From positions 1 to 36,175 of the forward strand of contig JAHDVP010000051.1 in assembly GCA_023384575.1 (NCBI GenBank): a stretch of DNA of 36,175 nt. The letters are read 5' to 3'. Positions 6,694-14,685 of this stretch are shown here, one piece after another. The notes beneath the pieces were generated by a model that saw only the letters and a program-made list of their open reading frames with translations, was not told the DNA's origin and ran no database searches. This DNA comes from Acidobacteriota bacterium (GTDB lineage: Bacteria; Acidobacteriota; Vicinamibacteria; Vicinamibacterales; JAFNAJ01). Position numbers and translations under genes: made by a program. Position 1 is the stretch's first letter; every line of letters begins with the position of its first letter.

Positions 6694-6994
6694 AATGTAC
6701 CCGCGCGCCCTCGACCTCCGCGCGCTCGTTGAACATCGTTCGGTCTTCCTGCTTGGACCCCGGCAAACCGACTTCGTCGTGGGCGACGACGTGGCGATCG
6801 AGGTGAAGGCGTCGCCGCGCGTGGGCCCGGGAAACCTGAAGGGCCTGCGGGCCCTGTCGGAGGAGGTCCGCCTGCGGCGTCGCGTGGTCGTCTCGACCGA
6901 ATCGCGCGCGCGCACGACCGACGAAGGCGTGCTGGTGCTGCCGGTCGCGGAGTTCTTCGAGCGCCTGTGGAACGATCAGCTTCTCCCAGGGTGA
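6689..6994 (+). pseudogene. AAA ATPase/DUF4143 gene with the middle deleted
   Basis: The 101-residue frame starts like the ATPase-DUF4143 family: MYPRALDLRALVEHRSVFLLGPRQT, which runs into the Walker A loop (normally GPRQTGKST). Directly after the T it jumps to DFVVGDDVAIEVKASPRVGP, the C-terminal nuclease-like part of DUF4143. It ends normally (TDEGVLVLPVAEFFERLW). Full-length relatives are roughly 370-400 residues, so about 280 residues are gone: the rest of Walker A, Walker B, sensors and the linker. The junction is in frame, so a stable small protein could still be made, but it cannot be an ATPase. Starts at TTG 6689 or ATG 6695 are both possible. Confidence 0.78.
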
Positions 6995-7054
6995 CGCCGT
7001 TGGTCCGACCGGGTCGGCCGCCGCACTCCGGAAACCGCGGGTCGGACCGCGAGC

Positions 7055-7771
7055 CTACTGCAGCGTGAAGTTCACTGTCACGGTCATCACGACCGGCCGG
7101 GCGCTCCCCTCGACGAAGGTGGGCGCGAACTGCCACCGCAGGGCCGCGTCGAGCGCGGCGGCGTCGAGCCGCCAGTCGACCGGACGCAGCACGCGCCCTT
7201 CCGTGGTGTGGCCGTCGCGCCCAATCCTGACCTCGAGCACCACGACGCCCTGGATGCCGCGCTCCCTGGCCTCGGGCGGATAGACCGGCGAGACGTGGAC
7301 GATCTTCGTGGGCGGTGTCACGTCGCCGCCGACGCGCGCGGCCGGCGCGTCCGAGAACGGGTCGGGCGCCGACGGGCGCACATTGAGCGCGATCAGGAAC
7401 TCGCGGGCCTCGGCGTCGGGTTCGAACCGCCACGCCCACAGCGCGGAAACTGCCGCTTCGGCGAGCTCGACCTCGCCGCCCACCGCCTCGACGCCGGTGG
7501 GCGTACCGGCCGCGTCCGTCCGCACGTGCAGAATCACCGGACCGCCCGGGCCCGCGGCAACCGCGGGGAAGACCACCGGCGCCTTCAGGATGGCGGCTGG
7601 CGTTGGCCGAGGCTGGTCGGTGGGAATGCCGGGCTGCGCGACGTGGCCCACGGCTGGCGCCGCGGCGGGCGACTCGGCCTGCAGTGGCCAGGTCTGCACA
7701 GCGCCCGCAGTCCTCAGAAGCAGGAGTGCCGTGATGCCGGTGAACGAGGCGACGCGACGAAGGCGGGCCAT
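7055..7771 (-). CDS. Secreted protein with two TonB C-terminal-like domains
   Basis: This 238-residue exported protein starts at 7771 behind a perfect GGAGGTAGCC. A signal peptide (FTGITALLLLRTAGAV) is followed by a Pro/Ala-rich segment. Two TonB-C-like modules come next: one around residues 60-135 (VILHVRTDAAGTPTGVEAVG...ALWAWRFEPD) and a better conserved one at about 150-238 (SPVYPPEARERGIQGVVVLE...AALRWQFAPT, ending TVTVNFTL). In true TonB this domain contacts TonB-dependent receptors. Here there is no obvious N-terminal membrane anchor with a long Pro/Lys rod, so it is more likely a periplasmic TonB-C-type protein of unknown partner than an energy transducer. It is transcribed alone. Confidence 0.8.
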   Translation of the reverse strand: MARLRRVASFTGITALLLLRTAGAVQTWPLQAESPAAAPAVGHVAQPGIPTDQPRPTPAAILKAPVVFPAVAAGPGGPVILHVRTDAAGTPTGVEAVGGEVELAEAAVSALWAWRFEPDAEAREFLIALNVRPSAPDPFSDAPAARVGGDVTPPTKIVHVSPVYPPEARERGIQGVVVLEVRIGRDGHTTEGRVLRPVDWRLDAAALDAALRWQFAPTFVEGSARPVVMTVTVNFTLQ

Positions 7772-7959
7772 GGCTACCTCCTTGGCAGACTGAGCGACGC
7801 GTTCGGACAGGTCTCCCTCGCCTGCACCCAATCACGTTAGACACCGGAGGGCTGCGGCCGGCGACTCGATGAAGATCGCCGTTGTCTTCTCGATCGGTGA
7901 TCCTACGCAAAGTGACGCGACGGCCAGTCGCCGGATCGCCGACGTCTCCAAGCAGACCG

Positions 7960-8016
7960 GCAGCCGCCAGTCGCCAGCCGCCAGTCGCCAGTCGCCAGCC
8001 GGATAGCCACATTGGC
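7960..8016. repeat. Heptad tandem repeat (CCAGTCG/CCAGCCG) ending in ACATTGGCG
   Basis: From 7960 to about 8001 the heptamers GCCAGTC and GCCAGCC alternate six times, then a short spacer and ACATTGGCG follow. A related arrangement lies at 16971-17012. On the minus strand it reads as TGGCGAC/TGGCGGC units just past the end of the symporter gene at 8018. It is a low-complexity dispersed repeat of unknown role. Confidence 0.65.
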
Positions 8017-8017
8017 G

Positions 8018-9544
8018 TCAGATGCCGGGGCCGCGACGACGCGGTCCTTCCATCGCCTCGAACATCGCATCAGTCGCGGCCGGGCGGCGGGTCAACAGGC
8101 TCACCACGATGGTCGCGGCGAGGCCTGCAGCGAAGCCGGGCACGAGCTCGTACATCGCGCCCTTCAGCGCCGGCGTGAGGTACCACACCACGGTCGTGAG
8201 CGTGCCGGCCAGGATGCCCGCGAGCATGCCCGCGCGCGTGGCGCCGCGCCACGCGAACGCGACGAGCAGCGGCGGGCCGAGCGCCGCGCCGGGGCCCGCC
8301 CAGGCGAAGAGCACGAGCCAGAAGACGAGCTCGCTCGCCACGATGCCCAGCGCGAGCGCCAGCAGCACGAGCACGACGACCGCAGTGCGGCTGTACGCGA
8401 CGAGCAGACGCTCGGAGACCTCGCGGCCGCGCGCGACGACCTGCTGGTAGACGTCGCGCACGACCGCCGAGGCCGCGACGAGCAGCTGCGAATCGGCCGT
8501 CGACATGATCGCCGCGAAGACGGCCGCGACGACCGCGCCGAAGACGAACGGGTGCAGGTGCTCGCGCGCGAGCGTCGGGAAGAGCTGTTCGGTATCGCCG
8601 GCGGGCAGTGCCGCCACGTCTGGAAAGTAGGCCCGGCCGGCGAGTCCAATCGCCACCGCGCCCCACCCCATGACGACGTTCCACACGGTGCCGACGAGCG
8701 CCGACACCCTGAGCTGCGCGGGGTCGGCAATCGACATGTAGCGGACGACGATGTGCGGGCTGCCGGGTGAGCCGAGGCCGATGCCGAGAAAGCCGACGAG
8801 CGCGCCGCCCGAGAGCGCGAACGGGTCGAGCAGCGTGGGAGAGTGCATCGAGAGTGCGCCGGCCACCATGTGCCAGCCGCCGAAGTCGACGATGGCCACG
8901 GCCGGCAGCACGACGAGCGCGGCGATCATGAGGCCGGCCTGCAGGGCGTCGGTCAGGCTCACCGCGAGGAACCCGCCGAGCAGCGTGTAGACGAGCACGA
9001 TGCCTGCGGTCAGCGCGACGCCGGTCGCCGGCGCGAGGCCGAAGCCGGCGGCGAAGGCCTTGCCGCCGCCCACGAACTGCGCGGCGACGTAGCTCACCAT
9101 GAACACGAGGATCACCGCGACCACGGCCAGGCGCAGCCGGCCGTCGCCGTCGTCGAACCGTGCCGCAAAGACGTCGGGTAAGGTCACGCATCCGTAGGCT
9201 TCGCTGAATCGCCGAAGCCGGGGAGCGAAGAAGAGGAAGAGCAGCAGCTCGGCCACCGTGTACCCGGTGACCGCCCAGATGGCCGACGCGCCAGTGGCGT
9301 AGGCGAGGCCCGTCACGCCGAGCAGCAGCCAGGCGCTGCGTCCCGACACGACGGCCGACAGCGCCACCACGAAACGGTTCATGCGACGGCCGCCGACGAA
9401 GAATTCGCTCACGCCGGCCGACGAGAATCGCATCGCGGCGAGGCCGATGAGGACGATCAAGGCGAGGTACAGGAGAAACGCGGCGATGGCCAGGCCGTCG
9501 ACGGCCATCGGCGGCGCGGGGGTATCGGACATGCCCGACAGCAT
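8018..9544 (-). CDS. Sodium:solute symporter (SSS/PutP family)
   Basis: This is a 508-residue inner-membrane transporter with about 13 hydrophobic segments. The first is at LAIAAFLLYLALIVLIGLAA and is followed by the family's EFFVGGRRMNRF loop. Other SSS features are the AYATGASAIWAV helix, a sodium-site region (AVFAAIMSTADSQLLVAASA, near residues 340-360), and VRDVYQ after it. The family couples sodium entry to uptake of proline, sugars, pantothenate or other solutes; the solute is not readable from the sequence. The closest flavour is PutP-like. A proline dehydrogenase lies at 13738, but on the other strand and not adjacent. ATG 9532 is an alternative start. It lies 27 bases behind the YyaL-like gene and is probably cotranscribed with it. 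Confidence 0.87.
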   Translation of the reverse strand: MLSGMSDTPAPPMAVDGLAIAAFLLYLALIVLIGLAAMRFSSAGVSEFFVGGRRMNRFVVALSAVVSGRSAWLLLGVTGLAYATGASAIWAVTGYTVAELLLFLFFAPRLRRFSEAYGCVTLPDVFAARFDDGDGRLRLAVVAVILVFMVSYVAAQFVGGGKAFAAGFGLAPATGVALTAGIVLVYTLLGGFLAVSLTDALQAGLMIAALVVLPAVAIVDFGGWHMVAGALSMHSPTLLDPFALSGGALVGFLGIGLGSPGSPHIVVRYMSIADPAQLRVSALVGTVWNVVMGWGAVAIGLAGRAYFPDVAALPAGDTEQLFPTLAREHLHPFVFGAVVAAVFAAIMSTADSQLLVAASAVVRDVYQQVVARGREVSERLLVAYSRTAVVVLVLLALALGIVASELVFWLVLFAWAGPGAALGPPLLVAFAWRGATRAGMLAGILAGTLTTVVWYLTPALKGAMYELVPGFAAGLAATIVVSLLTRRPAATDAMFEAMEGPRRRGPGI

Positions 9545-9571
9545 ACCGGAACGGTCGGCGGCGCCTTCGCG

Positions 9572-11065
9572 TCATTCGCGGTACTCGCTGGCCCCCAGCA
9601 CCGCGAGGGCGTACGGCGCGGCATCGAGGCCCGCCGCGTCCCAGCGGCTCGCGAGGGCGCGCAGCATCGCGTCGGCGTGGGCAGCGAGCCCGGCGTCGCC
9701 GCGCCGCGCCGCGAGATGACGCAGGACGAGCGCGGCCTCGGCGTTGGCCGCCAGCGGGAAGAGCGGCCGCGCGAGCAGCCCGATGTCGCCTCCGCCCGCC
9801 GGGCTCCGCAGGCGGTCGGCGAAACACTCGTGCCGCGCGTCCCACAGCTTGACGATCGCCGATCGCATCAGCTCCTCGGCGAGGTCGGCGTAGAAGTCGC
9901 GGCCGGACACCGCAGCGGCTTCGAGCAGCGCGGCGCTCACGGCCACCTGATCGGCGAGCAGCCCGCGCACGCGCGGCCGCGGATCGAGCACGTGCGCCAC
10001 CCCGGCTCCACGCTCGTAGGCGGCACTGACGACGCGATCGAGCGTGTCGACGGCGGACTCCGCGAGCGCGGGGTCGCCGAGCGCCTCGGCCGCGCTGAGC
10101 AGCGCGCGGCAGGCGCGGGCGTTGCCGTCGACCGGACACCAGTCGGTGACCGGCGGCGCCCCGCCCGGATCGCGATCGCCGGCAGCGAACCAGGCTGCGT
10201 CGCCGCGCTGCGCGAGGCGGAACGCGCCCACCTCGCGATCGAGCAGCGTCTCGCACAGGAACGCCACGAGCCGCCGCGCCATCGGCGCGGCGGCAGGCGA
10301 CACGCCGGCGGCATGGGCGGCCGCGGCCACGCGCAGGAGCGCGGCGTTCACGTCGAGCAGGCGCGCCGTGTCGGGCGACTGCCAGCCCGGGCCCGCAGCC
10401 CCGCGATAGAGGCCGCCGTCGTGCCGGTCGACCAACCTCGAGTGCAGCGCGTCGAGGACCGTTCCTGCCGCCTGCAGCGCGCGCGAATCGCGATGTCTGG
10501 TCCCGTACACGATCAGGAACAGGAGGAGCTCGCCAGGCGGATGCCAGGGCGCGGGGCCGAAGCCGCCGTGCCCTTCGTCAAACGCGCCCAGCGCCCGCGC
10601 GGCGAGCGTCGCCGGCATCGACCAGTCGACGGCGGCGGCCGGCGGCGGGAGGTCGGGCGGCGCCGCGAGCGCCGCGAGCGCGGCGGCACGCAACTCGCCT
10701 TCGCGTCTCGCGAACGTGTCGGCCAGCGCGCGCACGACCGCGACCAGGCGCTCGGCGTCGGCGAACGTGCCGCCGGCCAGAAGCGCCCCCTCGGGGCCGA
10801 GGAACACGGTCGAGGGCCAGGCGCCGAGGCCATACCGCGCAGCCACGTCGGGACGCCGGTCGGCATCGACACGCACGGGCACGACGGCCGACGCCACCAG
10901 GTCTCGAACCGCGGGCTGCGCGAAGGTCTCGCGGTCCATCTCGGCGCAGGCCTCGGACCACGAGGCGACGATGGAGAGCAGCACGGGCTGGTGTCGTCGG
11001 GCCGCGCGCGCGAACGGCTCGGTGCCCCACTCGAGCCACTCGGGCGACGGCGAATCCGGTGCCAT
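9572..11065 (-). CDS. YyaL/spermatogenesis-associated-protein-20-like protein (thioredoxin-fold plus alpha/alpha barrel)
   Basis: This 497-residue protein opens with a DUF255 thioredoxin-like domain (residues about 1-120: EWGTEPFARAARRHQPVLLS, then WSEACAEMDRETF and PVRVDADRRPDVAARYGLGAWPSTVFLGPEG). The rest is an alpha-helical barrel of the six-hairpin glycosidase type (GHGGFGPAPWHPPGELLLF, HDGGLYRGAAGPGWQSPDTARLLDVNA). The usual catalytic Cys pair after the Trp is not intact: WCHVM becomes WSEACAEM, leaving one cysteine. It is also shorter than the usual 600-700 residues. The biochemical role of this family is unsettled. Its ATG is 11 bases from a palindromic -10 shared with the divergent gene at 11093. 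Confidence 0.8.
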   Translation of the reverse strand: MAPDSPSPEWLEWGTEPFARAARRHQPVLLSIVASWSEACAEMDRETFAQPAVRDLVASAVVPVRVDADRRPDVAARYGLGAWPSTVFLGPEGALLAGGTFADAERLVAVVRALADTFARREGELRAAALAALAAPPDLPPPAAAVDWSMPATLAARALGAFDEGHGGFGPAPWHPPGELLLFLIVYGTRHRDSRALQAAGTVLDALHSRLVDRHDGGLYRGAAGPGWQSPDTARLLDVNAALLRVAAAAHAAGVSPAAAPMARRLVAFLCETLLDREVGAFRLAQRGDAAWFAAGDRDPGGAPPVTDWCPVDGNARACRALLSAAEALGDPALAESAVDTLDRVVSAAYERGAGVAHVLDPRPRVRGLLADQVAVSAALLEAAAVSGRDFYADLAEELMRSAIVKLWDARHECFADRLRSPAGGGDIGLLARPLFPLAANAEAALVLRHLAARRGDAGLAAHADAMLRALASRWDAAGLDAAPYALAVLGASEYRE

Positions 11066-11076
11066 GGCGGGCGTCC

Positions 11077-11084
11077 ATTATAAT
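11077..11084. promoter_or_regulatory. Palindromic -10 element CATTATAATG serving two divergent genes
   Basis: The perfect palindrome CATTATAATG (11076-11085) contains TATAAT on the plus strand at 11079-11084 and on the minus strand at 11077-11082. The plus-strand ATG at 11093 follows after 8 nt, the minus-strand ATG at 11065 after 11 nt. Both mRNAs would be leaderless or nearly so. The whole space between the two start codons is only 27 bases, so the two promoters must exclude each other. Confidence 0.6.
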
Positions 11085-11092
11085 GAACGCGC

Positions 11093-11554
11093 ATGCCGAC
11101 CTCCGCCGATCCCTCGTCGCTCGAACGCGCCCTGGCCGACGACGTGGCCTCGGCCGAAACGGCCACCGACGCGATGACGCGCGTGGTCGAGCGTCTGGCC
11201 CGCGAGGTGCCGCACTACACCTGGGTCGGCATCTACCTGCTCGAGGGCGACGATCTCGTGCTCGGCCCGTTCGTCGGCAAGCCCTCGCCGCACGTGCGCA
11301 TACCGCTCGGCCAGGGCATCTGCGGCGCGGCGGCGTCCGCACGCGCGACCATCGTCGTCGACGACGTGAACGCCGACCCGCGGTACCTGGCGTGCAGCCT
11401 CGAGACGAAGTCCGAGATCGTGGTGCCGATCCTCGCGGGCGATCGCGTGCTCGGCGAGATCGACATCGATTCCGACCAGCCGGCCGCCTTCGGCGAGGGA
11501 GACCGCCGGCTGCTCGAACCGCTTGCGGCCCGGCTGGCCGAGCGGCTGGCCTGA
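11093..11554 (+). CDS. GAF-domain protein, free methionine-(R)-sulfoxide reductase-like
   Basis: This is a 153-residue cytoplasmic GAF protein of the fRMsr type. It has the family signatures YTWVGIYLLEGDDLVLGPFVGK, RIPLGQGICGAAA, YLACSLETKSEIVVPI and LGEIDIDSDQPAAF. fRMsr uses three cysteines to reduce free methionine-R-sulfoxide. Here two are present (C77 in GICG and C101 in LAC, the expected catalytic one), but the position of the first (ACVRIP in E. coli) is a histidine (PHVRIP, residue 67). The enzyme may use C77 for resolution, or may be a sensor only. It is first in a forward run with isocitrate dehydrogenase, acyltransferase and proline dehydrogenase genes. Confidence 0.82.
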   Translation: MPTSADPSSLERALADDVASAETATDAMTRVVERLAREVPHYTWVGIYLLEGDDLVLGPFVGKPSPHVRIPLGQGICGAAASARATIVVDDVNADPRYLACSLETKSEIVVPILAGDRVLGEIDIDSDQPAAFGEGDRRLLEPLAARLAERLA

Positions 11555-11575
11555 GCGGCGGGAGCGCCGGAGTCC

Positions 11576-12586
11576 ATGGCCCACACGATCACCCTGATTC
11601 CCGGCGACGGCATCGGCCCCGAGGTCAGCGATGCCGTGCTCCGCATCCTGCTCGCCGCGGCCGTCCCCATCGACTGGGACCGGCAGGATGCGGGCCTGCT
11701 GGCCTTCGAGACGCAGGGCACGTCGCTGCCCAAGGGCGTGCTCGACTCGATCGAGCGGAACCGGATCGCGCTGAAGGGCCCGCTGACCACTCCGATCGCC
11801 GAGGGGTTCACCAGCGTCAACGTGGGCCTGCGCAAGGCGCTCGACCTCTACTCGAACCTGCGGCCGGTGAACAAGGTCCGGGGCATCGAGTCGCGGTTCG
11901 AGAACGTCGACCTGATCATCGTCCGCGAGAACACCGAGGACCTGTACGCCGGCCTCGAGCACGTGGTCGTGCCGGGCGTCGTCGAGAGCCTGAAGATCAT
12001 CACGGCCAGGGCCTCGGAGCGCATCGCGCGCTTCGCGTTCAAGTACGCGCGCCAGTGGGGGCGGAAACGCGTCACGGCCATCCACAAGGCCAACATCATG
12101 AAGCTCGGCGACGGGCTGTTCCTCGAGAGCGTACGGGGCGTGTCGCGCGAGTTCCCCGACGTCACCTACGACGAGCGCATCGTCGACGCGGCCTGCATGC
12201 ACCTCGTGATGACGCCCGAGAAGTTCGACGTGCTGCTGCTGCCGAACCTGTACGGCGACATCGTCTCTGACCTGTGCGCGGGGCTCGTCGGGGGCCTGGG
12301 CGTCGTGCCCGGGGCGAACCTCGGCGAGCACGTCGCGGTGTTCGAGGCCGTGCACGGCAGCGCGCCCGACATCGCCGGCCAGGGCATCGCGAACCCCATG
12401 GCCCTGCTCCTCTCGGCGCTGATGATGCTGCGCCACCTGGGGGAGGACGCCGCCGCGGATCGCATCCGCGCCGCCCTCGAGCGCGTGCTGGTGAAGGGCG
12501 AAACACTGACACGCGATCTCGGCGGCACGGCTACGACGCTGGCGTTCACCGACGCGGTCTGCCGGGAGGTCGAAGCCGGGCGCTGA
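11576..12586 (+). CDS. NAD-dependent isocitrate dehydrogenase-type enzyme
   Basis: This 336-residue enzyme belongs to the isocitrate/isopropylmalate dehydrogenase family. It starts TLIPGDGIGPEVSDAV. The substrate loop is LRKALDLYSNLRPVNKVRGI with the conserved arginines, followed by IVRENTEDLYAGLEH, the KANIMK lysine motif, and metal-binding aspartates in PNLYGDIVSDLCAGLVGGLG. It ends with the dinucleotide-site motif AVFEAVHGSAPDIAGQGIANP. The SVNVGLRKALDLYSNLRP loop fits NAD-isocitrate dehydrogenase (the homomeric type related to eukaryotic IDH3) better than LeuB, but homoisocitrate or isopropylmalate cannot be excluded. Expected role: oxidative decarboxylation of isocitrate to 2-oxoglutarate in the TCA cycle. 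The gene follows the GAF gene by 21 bases. Confidence 0.85.
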   Translation: MAHTITLIPGDGIGPEVSDAVLRILLAAAVPIDWDRQDAGLLAFETQGTSLPKGVLDSIERNRIALKGPLTTPIAEGFTSVNVGLRKALDLYSNLRPVNKVRGIESRFENVDLIIVRENTEDLYAGLEHVVVPGVVESLKIITARASERIARFAFKYARQWGRKRVTAIHKANIMKLGDGLFLESVRGVSREFPDVTYDERIVDAACMHLVMTPEKFDVLLLPNLYGDIVSDLCAGLVGGLGVVPGANLGEHVAVFEAVHGSAPDIAGQGIANPMALLLSALMMLRHLGEDAAADRIRAALERVLVKGETLTRDLGGTATTLAFTDAVCREVEAGR

Positions 12587-12607
12587 ACCTGGAGCCGTGT
12601 GGCATCG

Positions 12608-13738
12608 ATGCAGGACGAGATCACCCAGGCCATCCTCGCGAGGGAGGACGTCGGACGCTACCTGAAGGCCGGCCACGGCCAGACTGAGCTGCAGGCGCGC
12701 GAGCGCATCTACGCGTACCTCGACGAGCTGCGGACGACCCAGCGCTACCCGATCTACCGCGCGCTCAAGCACCCGCTCTACCCGATCCTGCGCAAGGTGG
12801 AACGCCTGTCAGAGGGCATCGACATCGTCCGGCAGGCGACCTCCGCGGGTCGGGTCATGTACATCTCGAACCACAAGAGCCACCTCGACTACCTGGTCGA
12901 ACCGCTCGTCCTCGACGATCACAAGATCAGGCCACCGGTCATCGCGGCGGGCATCAACCTGTTCGGCGGGCCGCTCGGCCTCCTGCACCGGCACGTCACC
13001 GGGGCGGTGCCGATCCGCCGCGACGCGAAGGACCCCGCCTACCTGGTGACGCTGAAGGCCTACGTGGCGGAACTGCTGAAGCGCCACGATCTGCTGTTCT
13101 ACCTCGAGGGCGGGCGGAGCTACAGCGGCGAGATGAAGTCGCCCAAGACGGGGTTGCTGCACGCGGCCGCGCTGGCCGGGGTCACGGACCTCGTCATCGT
13201 CCCGACGGCGATCGCCTACGACCTCGTGCTCGAGGACCGCAACCTGGCGCGGCAGGGGGCAAAGCGGCGGCAGCGTCCGTTCTCACGCGAACTGGCCGAG
13301 ATGGTCGGGTCGGCGGTCGGCTACCATTCGCGCGCCTTCGTGACCTTCGGCGAGCCGATTCCCCTGGCGGGCTGGAACGCGGAATCGAAGCGGGAGGTGA
13401 TGTCCCTCGCGTTGACGGTACGCGAGGCCCTCGGCCGCCTGCACAAGGTGCTGCCGTCGGCCATCGTGGCGACGGCCGTCAGGCCGTCGCAGCCGCGCCG
13501 GGCCATCGAGGCGCGGGTGGCCGAGCTCGTGTCGGCCCTGGGCGAGGCGGGCGCGAACCTCGAGTCGCGCGATGCGGCCGACGTGACGGAGCGCGGGCTG
13601 CAGATGCTCGAGGCCCGCGACGTGCTCGTCCACGAGCGCGGCCTGTGGCGCGTGCGCGATCGCCTCGTCCTGCGGTACTATGCCCGTACGATCTCCCACC
13701 TGCTCGAGCCCCCGAGGCGCCTCGCGCGGACGCACTGA
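12608..13738 (+). CDS. PlsB-like glycerol-3-phosphate acyltransferase
   Basis: This protein of about 376 residues belongs to the LPLAT/PlsB acyltransferase superfamily. The catalytic H-x4-D is in ISNHKSHLDYLVE (near residue 90). The substrate-binding EGGRS motif is in FYLEGGRSYSGEMKSPKTG (near residue 166), and VPTAIAYDLVLED is the fourth block. The EGGRS form and the spacing are those of glycerol-3-phosphate acyltransferases (PlsB), which start phospholipid synthesis by acylating sn-1, rather than of PlsC with its FPEGTRS. The protein is much shorter than E. coli PlsB (about 800 residues). A GTG three codons upstream, at 12599, sits behind GGAG and may be the real start. Its last base is the first base of the next ATG. 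Confidence 0.82.
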   Translation: MQDEITQAILAREDVGRYLKAGHGQTELQARERIYAYLDELRTTQRYPIYRALKHPLYPILRKVERLSEGIDIVRQATSAGRVMYISNHKSHLDYLVEPLVLDDHKIRPPVIAAGINLFGGPLGLLHRHVTGAVPIRRDAKDPAYLVTLKAYVAELLKRHDLLFYLEGGRSYSGEMKSPKTGLLHAAALAGVTDLVIVPTAIAYDLVLEDRNLARQGAKRRQRPFSRELAEMVGSAVGYHSRAFVTFGEPIPLAGWNAESKREVMSLALTVREALGRLHKVLPSAIVATAVRPSQPRRAIEARVAELVSALGEAGANLESRDAADVTERGLQMLEARDVLVHERGLWRVRDRLVLRYYARTISHLLEPPRRLARTH

Positions 13739-14673
13739 TGTTTGACGCCCTGTCGAAGAGCTTCTTCCACACGCTGGCCGGCAGCGCCACCATCAAGAGG
13801 ACCGTTTCCCGCTACGGCATGCGGAACCCGTCGAGCTTCGCCCGGCGCTTCATCGCCGGCGAGTCGCTCGACGAGGCCATCGCGGCCGTCCGCGAGATCG
13901 AGCGCGCCGGCCTGATGCACACGCTCGACCTGCTCGGTGAGAGCGTGACGTCGATCGAGGAGGCGGCCGCGGCGACGCAGGCGTACGTCGAGGTGGTCGA
14001 AGCGGTCGAGCGGGCCGGCATCGAGCGGAACATCTCGCTCAAGCTCACACAGCTCGGCCTCGACATCGACCGGGCCACCTGCGTCGACAACCTGCGACGC
14101 ATCCTCGACGCCGCCCGGAGCGGCGAGTTCTTCGTGCGCATCGACATGGAGAACTCGCCGTACACCGACGTCACGCTCGACATCTGGGAGACGGTCTGGG
14201 AACTGGGCTACAGGCACGTCGGCGTCGCGCTGCAGAGCTACCTGCACCGCAGCGAGGACGACATGCGCCGGGTGAACCGCCTCGGCGGCCGCGTCCGGCT
14301 GATCAAGGGCGCCTACAAGGAACCGAAGGACGTCGCCTACCAGAGCAAGGCCGACGTCGACGCGTGCTTCGTGCGGATGATGGAGGGTCTGCTCACCGAG
14401 GGCACGTATCCGGCCATCGCCACCCACGACGAGCGGATGATCGACCAGACGAAGGCATTCGCGAAGGAGCGCGCCATCGACCCGTCGCGATACGAGTTCC
14501 AGCTGCTGTACGGGATCCGCCGCGACCTGCAGGCGTCGCTGCTCGCGGAAGGCTACAACGTGCGCGTGTACGTGCCCTTCGGCCGCGAGTGGTTCCCCTA
14601 CTTCATGCGGCGGCTCGGCGAGCGCCCGGCCAACGTCGGGTTCGTGCTGCGCGGGATCCTCTCGGAGCGATAG
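13738..14673 (+). CDS. Proline dehydrogenase (monofunctional)
   Basis: This 311-residue FAD enzyme oxidises proline to pyrroline-5-carboxylate. PRODH motifs include ISLKLTQLGLDID, VRIDMENSPYTDVTLDI, VGVALQSYLHRSEDD and VRLIKGAYKEPKDVAYQSK. The active-site end is YEFQLLYGIRRDLQAS then RVYVPFGREWFPYFMRRLGERPAN, with the paired arginines that hold the substrate carboxylate. Size and sequence fit the stand-alone bacterial PRODH of Gram-positive and Thermus type, not the PutA fusion. No P5C dehydrogenase gene is in the window. The ATG overlaps the preceding stop as TGATG, so it is translationally coupled to the acyltransferase gene, an unusual metabolic pairing. Confidence 0.9.
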   Translation: MFDALSKSFFHTLAGSATIKRTVSRYGMRNPSSFARRFIAGESLDEAIAAVREIERAGLMHTLDLLGESVTSIEEAAAATQAYVEVVEAVERAGIERNISLKLTQLGLDIDRATCVDNLRRILDAARSGEFFVRIDMENSPYTDVTLDIWETVWELGYRHVGVALQSYLHRSEDDMRRVNRLGGRVRLIKGAYKEPKDVAYQSKADVDACFVRMMEGLLTEGTYPAIATHDERMIDQTKAFAKERAIDPSRYEFQLLYGIRRDLQASLLAEGYNVRVYVPFGREWFPYFMRRLGERPANVGFVLRGILSER

Positions 14674-14685
14674 CCGGCCGCCCCC

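Noticed and set aside
7960-8001. Possible CRISPR array
   Set aside because: Units are only seven bases and directly adjacent, with no spacers and no cas genes nearby.
8070-10256. 728-codon minus-strand frame overlapping the symporter and YyaL-like genes
   Set aside because: Same strand but different frame; Arg-rich composition, and it spans the boundary of two recognised genes.
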